A DNA stretch of 64,000 bases from Paenibacillus pabuli. Its GTDB lineage: Bacteria > Bacillota > Bacilli > Paenibacillales > Paenibacillaceae. The notes beneath the pieces are model-generated. The model ran no database searches. It was not told the origin of the DNA and saw only the letters and a program-made list of their open reading frames with translations. Positions 49,906 to 57,764 of this stretch are shown here, piece after piece (positions within the stretch are counted from its first letter, which is position 1; every line of letters starts with the position of its first letter). The stretch is from NCBI RefSeq assembly GCF_023101145.1, contig NZ_CP073714.1, positions 496,001 through 560,000 of the forward strand. The letters run 5' to 3'. The translations under genes were made by a program, and so were the position numbers.

Positions 49906-52740
49906 ATGAAAGATACAAGTAAATTGGAACGTATTCATAGATTTGATGACATGTTGCAATTCATAGTCGAGCATCTGCCCCCTGAAATCCAATGGTCGAG
50001 TAATGACCATTGGATTTGTTTTACACCGAATCTGTTGGAATTGCCAGAACAGGGTTGGAAGATTCATTTGAGTGTTGTTCCTGCCCAAGGGACAGAACTG
50101 TTGAAACGGATTGCTTTTTTTCTAATTGGTCAGAGAGTGCAATGGAAAGTGGTGAACAACGAAAGGAAGCTGATTGGAGCATCGGATGGTTCCATACCGT
50201 TGTCGCAGACGGGTAAATGTGTCACGATCTACACACCTGATGAAGATTGTCTGGTTGCACTTCTTCATAAACTCTATGTGATGACCGATCATCTTGAGGG
50301 TCCTGTAATTCCAACGGATTTAGCCTATTTGGACAGTTCCTGTGTTTATTTTCGATATGGAGCCTTCACCGATCGTTTCTACTATGATTTGTATACAAGC
50401 ATGAAAATAAATTCTTTGTTGAATCCCGATGGAAAGCTAGAAGAAGACCAACGTATACCGGGGAGATACAAACCGGAGTGGATCAGGCTGCCAGAAGCCA
50501 TACAAGATCGAATGAATTCCCGTCTCCCGGAGGCTTCATCAAACATGAAGAAAACGCATTCTGTACTTGTGGCCGAAAGTGAAAAGGTCAATCCTTTTGC
50601 GGAAAGAAATCTGCGCGTGATTAGGGTGCTGAAGAAATCGGGAAAAGGAGGAGTATTTCTCGTATCTACCCGAAATTTGCGTTCTGCTGTTATGAAAGAG
50701 GCTACAAATCGCATGAGGGTTGATCGATATGGTCGTTCCTGTCATGACTATTTATCAAACGAATTCAACATGCTGAAAAGACTGGAGCATACGGGAGTTG
50801 TACCCAAAGCCTTTGAACAGTTTTCTCAACAGCAGAACAGTTATCTCCTCATTGAATATTTCCAGGGTGTGAGTCTTCGAGAGTTTGTTTACAAAGGCTT
50901 GCTGACCGCAGAGCTGGACTTCACAGGGCTTTTTCCCATCTGTGAACAGCTTCTCGATCTGGTCTCCCTGTGTCATCAGTCTGGGGTTGCAATCAACGAT
51001 TTGACGCCTAACAATATTGTGGTCTTACCAGACGGAAGCCTCAGGCTGATTGATCTCGAATTGGCGTGTAATCTAAATTCCTCTCCTGGTGAAGAATTTC
51101 TCCCTCTAAGGGGGTACACACCGGGATATGTGAGACGTGGCAGTGAACATGATCCGGCTCCAGGCATCGAAAATGATATATATGCGATGGGGGCTGTATT
51201 ATTTTATATGGCCACATCCATTGATCCCTATCTCAAGTATCTGGATCAACTGCTTGTCTGTTGTAGATCCTATTTGGATGAAATTCCGGATAAAGGACTT
51301 GGAGAGCTTGGCAAGCTGGGAGTCCAATTGATGCAGGGGGATATCAGGAGTGTAGATAGTGCCCGCCATGAATTACAGGAAATCCGGAGCAGCATGTTAA
51401 TGACTGGACTGTTGGACAATGAATCACCTGGGTATGAGGATGAGCAGGTCCGGAAGATTCAGCAGGTACAGGAGGCTATGAATAAGACGGAAAATAGTAG
51501 ATGGATGGATGGGGGACAGGTGCTGAAACAGGCGAGAAAGATGGCGCAGAAGTGGGTATCAGATCTGCAATGGGAGAACTCTCATGCTTTGTACCCCGAG
51601 AACAGTATGTCACGTATGTTTCACCCCCTCAATTTCAATTTTGGTTGGACCGGAATGGTGCATGTGCTAAACCAGTTGGGTCGGATTGATAATAACCTTT
51701 CTTTCCATAACCATGCTCACCAAGCGTTGCAATGGATGATTAAGCGATATCCTTTCGTCCAGGAGGAAACACCCCAGGCTCTTTATTTTGGTTATGGTTC
51801 AGTACCCTGGTTGCTTGCTGATACAGCCAGAAGACTAGGTGACAGGGCAGGAATGGCACAGGCGGAGCATATGGCTTTGCAGGTGACCGCTCATACACCT
51901 ATACAAACCAATATCAGTCATGGTTCAGCAGGATTGGGATTGATGTTGCTTGGTGTTCATGAAGCAGTAGGAGGAAGTAACTTGCTGCTGGAGCGGGCGG
52001 AACAGCTGGCAGAGCACATTTTGCACGAAGAGGAGAGGGTCAATGATCTAAGCCTCTGGTTGCTCAAAGAAAAGGCTCAACGTAAAAATCAGCTCCGACA
52101 ATCCCTTGGATTTTCACATGGTGTTGCAGGAATTGGATATTTTCTCCTCGCCATGTACCACAAAACAAATGGGTCGCGTTATCGTCAAGCAGTGACACGG
52201 ATTGTGGAAACCTTGGAGAAGACTGCTTATCAGGGGCGTTATGGTTATCTATGGCCCGCGTTCGCAGAAAAAAAGGACAAGCTATGGGTTCATTGGTGCA
52301 ATGGTTCGGCCGGAATCGGCAGATTTTTGTTTCCAGCAGCTGATGTTTTGGGTAATCCCAACGCTGCCAGGCTGGCCATGGGATCGGCTGACGCGGTAGC
52401 CTCATCTTCGATATTTGGTACGTTTGGTCAGTGTCATGGTTTGGCGGGTAATGGAGACTTTCTACTGTTGGCAGACCGATATCATCCAGGGCGTTATCGC
52501 CCTAAATTACGGAATATAGCCTGCATGCTGAATACTCTGAAGAGTGATCAGTCTGAGCAGTGGAAATGGCCACTTGAAGATATGGAGACGTTTGCTCCCG
52601 ATTATATGACAGGCTATGCGGGAGTATACTCTTTTCTGCTGCGGTTGTATCATCCCGTACCTGGAGACGAGCCTTTGGTCTATCAAGGATTTCATATACA
52701 AAAGGAGGAAAAAGGATATGCTGCTAGCGAGCATTACTGA
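49906..52740 (+). CDS. Class III/IV lanthionine synthetase (LanKC/LanL)
   Basis: A 944-residue three-domain enzyme that phosphorylates, eliminates and cyclises Ser/Thr and Cys of a precursor. N-terminal lyase region (~1-235) ends with YFRYGAF, common in this family. The kinase (~240-500) has Lys264 in AVMKEA, Asp365 in INDLTPNNIVV and Asp383 in LIDLELA. The LanC-like cyclase (~545-925) shows the GxxG repeats SHGSAGLGL, FSHGVAGIG, CNGSAGIG and CHGLAGNG, with putative zinc ligands Cys798, Cys843 and His844. Family knowledge: class IV LanL keeps these ligands and class III LanKC lost them, so this cyclase is class IV-like. It overlaps the acetyltransferase gene by 23 nt. Confidence 0.92.
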   Translation: MKDTSKLERIHRFDDMLQFIVEHLPPEIQWSSNDHWICFTPNLLELPEQGWKIHLSVVPAQGTELLKRIAFFLIGQRVQWKVVNNERKLIGASDGSIPLSQTGKCVTIYTPDEDCLVALLHKLYVMTDHLEGPVIPTDLAYLDSSCVYFRYGAFTDRFYYDLYTSMKINSLLNPDGKLEEDQRIPGRYKPEWIRLPEAIQDRMNSRLPEASSNMKKTHSVLVAESEKVNPFAERNLRVIRVLKKSGKGGVFLVSTRNLRSAVMKEATNRMRVDRYGRSCHDYLSNEFNMLKRLEHTGVVPKAFEQFSQQQNSYLLIEYFQGVSLREFVYKGLLTAELDFTGLFPICEQLLDLVSLCHQSGVAINDLTPNNIVVLPDGSLRLIDLELACNLNSSPGEEFLPLRGYTPGYVRRGSEHDPAPGIENDIYAMGAVLFYMATSIDPYLKYLDQLLVCCRSYLDEIPDKGLGELGKLGVQLMQGDIRSVDSARHELQEIRSSMLMTGLLDNESPGYEDEQVRKIQQVQEAMNKTENSRWMDGGQVLKQARKMAQKWVSDLQWENSHALYPENSMSRMFHPLNFNFGWTGMVHVLNQLGRIDNNLSFHNHAHQALQWMIKRYPFVQEETPQALYFGYGSVPWLLADTARRLGDRAGMAQAEHMALQVTAHTPIQTNISHGSAGLGLMLLGVHEAVGGSNLLLERAEQLAEHILHEEERVNDLSLWLLKEKAQRKNQLRQSLGFSHGVAGIGYFLLAMYHKTNGSRYRQAVTRIVETLEKTAYQGRYGYLWPAFAEKKDKLWVHWCNGSAGIGRFLFPAADVLGNPNAARLAMGSADAVASSSIFGTFGQCHGLAGNGDFLLLADRYHPGRYRPKLRNIACMLNTLKSDQSEQWKWPLEDMETFAPDYMTGYAGVYSFLLRLYHPVPGDEPLVYQGFHIQKEEKGYAASEHY

Positions 52741-53512
52741 TGCAATGCCGGGTTGCCTTGTTGAGCAAGGGGGTTACGGGAGTCGTTATTATGCGAATAT
52801 AGACGGATTTCCACTTAGATCCCTGTTGGTGCTGAACCATGTAAAGCAAGGGCTGATCATGGATATGTGCTGTGAGGACGGTAATGTGGAGCAGTGGCAG
52901 GAGCAGGCTGAGCGTGTTGTGGAAATTGCAGGCTCAAGACCGCTGTATGCAATTGTACCTGAAACCTATCGCTGGAAGCCCGGGATTCATACAGAGGTTG
53001 TTGCCCGGCGATATAAATATGCGTATGATTTGGATCAGATTGTAGAGCCTATCAGACGCATCCCAGAACCCGATTGGATTTCCGTTGAGGGAAGAGAAGA
53101 ACAGCTTGCCCTTATGTTGTATGAAAGTGACTCGATGTGTCCGACAATTGAAGTAGCCCGACAAAATATCGGGGATATATATAGCGGAACGTATGGCCAG
53201 CTACTCGCTTCTTCGGGATTGGCTATGATAGGCGGACAGCCCGTCGGCGGCATCCTGCTGAATGATGATTTTGGGAGAATTCTGATTTCTCACATCTTCG
53301 TGAACCCGTCCATACAACAGCAAGGTTGGGCCAAATGGATGCTTGGCAAGGCACTTCATCATGTCGGGGAAAATGAGGGGTTACGCACCGTTTATGGCTC
53401 GGTTGATGCCTCCAACACGGGAAGTAATCGATTCGTTAGATCATTTGGATTAAGAGAATTCCCTAATATGTATCATGTTGTAAGGGTGTCTCTGGAGCGT
53501 GACCTGACATGA
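52718..53512 (+). CDS. GNAT acetyltransferase in the lanthipeptide operon
   Basis: A 264-residue protein with a C-terminal GNAT domain (~125-255): MIGGQPVGGILLNDDFGRILISHIFVNPSIQQQGWAKWMLGKALHHV has the acetyl-CoA-binding loop in a Q-x-x-G-x-A form, then VDASNTGSNRFVRSFGLREF. The N-terminal 120 residues are a separate, less conserved domain. The ATG has AAAGGAGG 10 nt upstream and lies inside the synthetase gene; its stop overlaps the next ATG. Acetylation of the peptide, for instance at the new N-terminus, or of a self-protection target is possible. It could also be a GNAT-fold domain without transferase activity. Confidence 0.8.
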   Translation: MLLASITDAMPGCLVEQGGYGSRYYANIDGFPLRSLLVLNHVKQGLIMDMCCEDGNVEQWQEQAERVVEIAGSRPLYAIVPETYRWKPGIHTEVVARRYKYAYDLDQIVEPIRRIPEPDWISVEGREEQLALMLYESDSMCPTIEVARQNIGDIYSGTYGQLLASSGLAMIGGQPVGGILLNDDFGRILISHIFVNPSIQQQGWAKWMLGKALHHVGENEGLRTVYGSVDASNTGSNRFVRSFGLREFPNMYHVVRVSLERDLT

Positions 53513-54999
53513 TTCCCATAGCGCTGAATAGCAGGGAGTATAGAAAGTTAAGGACCAAGTGGGTTAGCTTTGACTCTGATTACGGAGCAAACTTTCATGT
53601 GATCGAAGGTGGACAGCATGAGATTAGAGATGAAATTGAACGTCTTTCTACGCATTGGAAAGACCATTCCATCACAATTCGGCTAACTCATCCATATGAT
53701 TCATTGCCAATAATATTTCAGTTGGAAAAAGGGATAACTTCTTATGATGTAATGACTTGTAAAAATATATTACTGAGGTTTCGCTCCTTCGGTTGGCACC
53801 CTGGAGGGACAAGCTGGATTCTGGTCGAGATTGCAACCTTCCTTCGTTCAGAAGATTTGGATACCTTATTTCATATTTTATATAGGCAGCAACTCCATGG
53901 TGGCGGTGTGCTGTTATTTTTCTGTCGTTCCTCCCTGCTTGATCGGAACATGGAGGAGTACTGGATTCCAATTTCTCTAAACAGAGATGCTTCTGCAATA
54001 ACAATGAAAAAGTTGAAGTCAAATTTCAGAAAATCTCTGAGAGAAAATAAACACGTACAAAATAGCGCTTATTTTAATTTGTTGTCGGCGATGCTGCTTG
54101 CGAAATCAGATGTAACTAAAACTAAAACTAATCGCTATGCAGAATTCCATTGGTTCTTTCGGCATCATGGACGATTTCAACAATTGTCTTCAGCGCAGCA
54201 AATGAATCTTTGGTTTGAGCTTGCACAACTTCTCACCAAGAAAGAGAATACACTACTTGATGCCCAAAAGTGTTATAAAGCAGCCAGAGAATCGCTACAG
54301 GGACGGGAGATGCATGTAGAAGATTTCTTATGCCGACATGCTGCTCTGGATAATGGCGAAGCATTGATCCAAATGATGCAGGGGCATTTGGATCATGCGT
54401 TGGAACTCGAGATCAGGGGCATCCGCCGCATGGAAAGCATTCCCGATACTGGGGCCGCAAAATCACTTCGCTTTCAAGCCTTCATTAATATTGCAGGTCT
54501 GTACCTGAAGAAGGGCGATGCAGATCTGACAGAAAAATATTTGCTTGCAGCCGAGCACCTTGCCTTTGACTCTCACTCGGGATGGCAGGCTAAAGTTTTG
54601 CAAATGCGTATGCAGCTTGAAAGAACCAGGGGACGGGTGAATCAAGAACGGATGATGCTGAAAAGCCTCCTTCAATTGGGAGGATTTGTTCCTGGGCAGA
54701 ACGTTATCCAGCGATCAGTAGAGCTGGCTGGAGAGATGATCCGGGAGGGGGAATTGAAGGAAGCAGCGGATGTATATCGAAGGTTGATACAGGCACTTCC
54801 AACAGCACATCTATCCAAGATAAGAAAAATTCATCAGGCGTTGTGTGCACTAAAAGTTACAAATTCAGATACCCTCTCCCAGCTTGACGCGAGGATTTCA
54901 TCGATGGAACAAAATCTTTTGAAATGGGAACGGTTGAAAGAATGGAACGGGAGGAGGGCACTTGGTGTTAGATCCTTTTATGACACATATGACAGTTAA
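53509..54999 (+). CDS. Uncharacterised protein with C-terminal helical repeats
   Basis: A 496-residue soluble protein, not recognised. Residues ~1-165 are a mixed alpha/beta region (FRSFGWHPGGTSWILVEIATFL, then GGGVLLFFCRSSLL) that could be a degenerate nucleotide-binding fold, though no Walker motif is present. From ~215 to the end, paired helices resemble TPR units (LWFELAQLLTKKENTLLDAQKCYKAARESL; RFQAFINIAGLYLKKGDADLTEKYLLAAEHL; LKEAADVYRRLIQALP). ATGA overlap with the acetyltransferase gene and about 35 nt overlap with the protease gene place it firmly in the operon. A scaffold or regulator role is a guess. Confidence 0.65.
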   Translation: MIPIALNSREYRKLRTKWVSFDSDYGANFHVIEGGQHEIRDEIERLSTHWKDHSITIRLTHPYDSLPIIFQLEKGITSYDVMTCKNILLRFRSFGWHPGGTSWILVEIATFLRSEDLDTLFHILYRQQLHGGGVLLFFCRSSLLDRNMEEYWIPISLNRDASAITMKKLKSNFRKSLRENKHVQNSAYFNLLSAMLLAKSDVTKTKTNRYAEFHWFFRHHGRFQQLSSAQQMNLWFELAQLLTKKENTLLDAQKCYKAARESLQGREMHVEDFLCRHAALDNGEALIQMMQGHLDHALELEIRGIRRMESIPDTGAAKSLRFQAFINIAGLYLKKGDADLTEKYLLAAEHLAFDSHSGWQAKVLQMRMQLERTRGRVNQERMMLKSLLQLGGFVPGQNVIQRSVELAGEMIREGELKEAADVYRRLIQALPTAHLSKIRKIHQALCALKVTNSDTLSQLDARISSMEQNLLKWERLKEWNGRRALGVRSFYDTYDS

Positions 55000-56770
55000 T
55001 TCGGATCGTACGAGGCTAATATGGCTTGATGATCAGGGTGGCCTGACCTGGTGTACGCTTGATGAAGCTGGTATAGCTCAAGTCAAAGAGCGCCTTGAAC
55101 TCTCGACCTTGCCAGACATTCATGAAGGAGACCGGGCGATAAGAGTTCAGTTTGTCCGTCCTGATGAAGTTCTTGTGATTATTGAAGGAACAAGTGAAAA
55201 TAAATGGTGTACTTTCATTCTTCAGAATAGGTTGTTGTTGGTCACAGTCTTGCCACTTACCCTGCCTTATCAAGTACTTCGGGCGGCTAGGGTTGAAGAA
55301 CATATCTTGATGCTTTTCGCCGTGCGACAGAAGAAGGGTGGCCTGAGACTCGGTATCTACATACCCGAACAGCTTCAAGCCATCTGGGTCACTCCTCTAC
55401 TGGATCATCCTCATCCACAGCTTGCTTTTTGGAATGCAAATCAGCAGGAGATAGGAGTAAACGTTGGTCAGAAGGGTCGAATTTACACGTATTCTCTGCA
55501 TAGAGAAATGCCGGGGGCTGCTCATTTGAAGCAAACCTATCCACATGCCATTATGGATAAATGGGGAAACTGTGTGGCGCTTTCTGTTACCAAAGCTGAA
55601 GGGTATGTTCCTGCACAGATGAATTCCGACTTCGAGACCGGAGCGATACGGGAATTTGAGCAAGAGTACTTATTCTCTGAACTTAGCAGGGTCCAATACG
55701 ATCGTTATGATCCTTCGGTGCTCATATGTGAAGGTATCTATCAGGGGCGCGTGCAATATGTTGTTTATGATACACATACGGGGAAGTGTCAGAAACTGCG
55801 AGAGGTGTATGGAATATTATCCCAAGGTGTGCTCAGTCGCAACAAACGAGGCATAATTGGAAAATATGAGTCCATCGCATGTGATCCCGTACCGGGACAA
55901 TATGACTTTTCGAAACATACTGTCACGCGGATGAAGGGAGACGTGCACTCTTCATCAAAATTAGCCATGGATGAGGTTAGAGTTGAATATCATGAGATGC
56001 CGATGGGAGATGAACATGTTCCTTATGTGGATATCTATCCGAAGCGTGCCCATTCTGCACTGATTTATTTGCATGGTGGGCCCCATAATTGTTTCATGGA
56101 TCATTATAGCCCTGTAATCAAAAGACTTCAGCATGCTGGCGTTCGTATTATCGGTCTGAATTATCCCGGCAGCTCGGGATTTCATCCGGCCTACAGACAG
56201 TCACTCTATCAAGATTGGGGTGGTAAGGATGTTGATTCCATTCGTCATATGCGTGAAACCATACTTCAATCATATCGACATGTGTCTCTCTATGGGGCCA
56301 GTTACGGTGCGTATCTGGCACTGCTCACGGGGGGCATATATCCCGAATTGTGGGAAAACGTAATTGCTTGCGCGCCCTTTACTGATCTCGGAAGATTGTA
56401 TGCAGACGGTGGACCCAAAATGAAAGAGTTCTTGCAGATGGAGTTAGGCTCGTTATTACAGAATGAGTCCGTTTTAAGGGGGCGAAGTCCCGTGGCCTAT
56501 GCACGTGAATTGTCGTTACTTAACATACAGTTGATTCATGGGGAACGGGATGCTATCTGCCCATTGGACCAGTCCGTATTGCTTCACCAACTCATCGAAC
56601 GTGAACGAGCAAAACATAAGGGCACACATAAACGATTGGAATTTCATACGATTCCAGATCTTCAGCATGAGGTGTATTCCGAGCGTTTCTGGGGTGAGAA
56701 GGTGCTTTCATTTCTGCTGGACGATTTAAAGGTTCCCGCGAATGAATTCAGAGTATCTGGACATGAGTAG
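54965..56770 (+). CDS. Prolyl-oligopeptidase-family serine peptidase (S9)
   Basis: A 601-residue enzyme: an N-terminal beta-propeller-like region (~1-340) and a C-terminal alpha/beta hydrolase domain (~350-595). Catalytic triad by motif: Ser446 in YGASYGAYLAL, Asp529 in HGERDAICP, His568 in DLQHEVYSE; the oxyanion region is LIYLHGGPHNCF. No signal peptide, so it acts in the cytoplasm. Such peptidases remove leaders in some class III lanthipeptide systems (FlaP, from memory). Here the precursor has no proline, so the cleavage rule must differ. GTG start chosen 8 nt after GGAGGAGGG; a TTG one codon earlier is possible. Confidence 0.85.
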   Translation: MLDPFMTHMTVNSDRTRLIWLDDQGGLTWCTLDEAGIAQVKERLELSTLPDIHEGDRAIRVQFVRPDEVLVIIEGTSENKWCTFILQNRLLLVTVLPLTLPYQVLRAARVEEHILMLFAVRQKKGGLRLGIYIPEQLQAIWVTPLLDHPHPQLAFWNANQQEIGVNVGQKGRIYTYSLHREMPGAAHLKQTYPHAIMDKWGNCVALSVTKAEGYVPAQMNSDFETGAIREFEQEYLFSELSRVQYDRYDPSVLICEGIYQGRVQYVVYDTHTGKCQKLREVYGILSQGVLSRNKRGIIGKYESIACDPVPGQYDFSKHTVTRMKGDVHSSSKLAMDEVRVEYHEMPMGDEHVPYVDIYPKRAHSALIYLHGGPHNCFMDHYSPVIKRLQHAGVRIIGLNYPGSSGFHPAYRQSLYQDWGGKDVDSIRHMRETILQSYRHVSLYGASYGAYLALLTGGIYPELWENVIACAPFTDLGRLYADGGPKMKEFLQMELGSLLQNESVLRGRSPVAYARELSLLNIQLIHGERDAICPLDQSVLLHQLIERERAKHKGTHKRLEFHTIPDLQHEVYSERFWGEKVLSFLLDDLKVPANEFRVSGHE

Positions 56771-56810
56771 GGATGACGGTAGAATCATTATCTTTATATT
56801 TTAATAGATG

Positions 56811-56870
56811 CCAAAGGATCGATTGCTCCCATTAGAGATGAAGGGGTACCATCGAACCTTTGGCTTTTGG
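56811..56870 (+). terminator. Probable terminator of the lanthipeptide operon
   Basis: CCAAAGGATCGAT pairs with ATCGAACCTTTGG (12 of 13) across a 27-nt loop, followed by CTTTTGG. The T-run is weak. Confidence 0.5.
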
Positions 56871-56991
56871 TCATGTTATAGAAATTCAATTAACGTTTAA
56901 GGTATATATCAAAGGGATTAAGTATTACAATAACGATACGTTTGTTTATATTGGAATAATGGACGAATATATAGGAAAGAGGGATTTTAAT

Positions 56992-57624
56992 ATGAAAGTT
57001 GCTATTTTTGGAGCAACCGGAGCGATTGGAAAGACGATACTGTGGGAGTTGATGGACCGCGGACATGAGGTAACAGCGGTTGTTCGTGATCCTTCGAAGG
57101 TTGAGATGGAGCATGAGCGCTTGCGTGTGGTACAGGGAGATTTGCTTAACCCGGATCAGGTTGCCGATTTTACAGCAGGGCAGGAAGCCGTTGTGAGTGC
57201 CTATGGACCGAAGTTTGGTGCGGAGGAAGAGATGCTGGAAGTTACACGTTCATTAATCGAGGGGGTTCGTCGCTCGAAAGCAGGACGGTTGGTTGTGGTT
57301 GGCGGAGCAGGAAGTTTAATTACCGATTCTGGAGAAATGCTGATGGACACACCAGGATTCCCGGAGGAAGTCAAGCCTCTGGCGAAGGCTCATGTAGATG
57401 CGTATAACCTAATCGAGGCATCGAATATTCACTGGACCTACATGAGTCCGGCAGCTACGATTACAACTGGAAGACGGACAGGCCTGTTCCGGGTTGGCAT
57501 GAATCGTGTGATCACAGATGATCTGGGTGAGAGCTCGATTTCCGTTGGTGATTTTGCAGCGGCTTTGGTAGATGAGCTGGATGATCCGCAATTTATTCAA
57601 TCCCGGTTTACGGTGGGGTACTAA
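56992..57624 (+). CDS. NAD(P)-binding SDR-like protein (YwnB/NmrA-like)
   Basis: A 210-residue atypical short-chain dehydrogenase with the Rossmann start VAIFGATGAIGKTILWELMDRGHEVTAVVRDPSKV (GxxGxxG), LRVVQGDLLNPDQV, and VVVGGAGSL. No classical Tyr-x-x-x-Lys, as in NmrA/YwnB-type redox-linked proteins. AAAGAGGG lies 9 nt before the chosen ATG; longer in-frame starts have none. Substrate unknown. Single gene after the lanthipeptide operon. Confidence 0.85.
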   Translation: MKVAIFGATGAIGKTILWELMDRGHEVTAVVRDPSKVEMEHERLRVVQGDLLNPDQVADFTAGQEAVVSAYGPKFGAEEEMLEVTRSLIEGVRRSKAGRLVVVGGAGSLITDSGEMLMDTPGFPEEVKPLAKAHVDAYNLIEASNIHWTYMSPAATITTGRRTGLFRVGMNRVITDDLGESSISVGDFAAALVDELDDPQFIQSRFTVGY

Positions 57625-57764
57625 GGGCTGCAGAGTAAAGGACGGGAAAAACAGATGCGAATATTAGAATGAAGCGAAGCAGCTTGGAAAACGAAAGAGG
57701 CATTGCGACATTAACCTATTCGAAGATGTAAATTTCCGTGAATTTCACCGGGGAGGGATGAACG

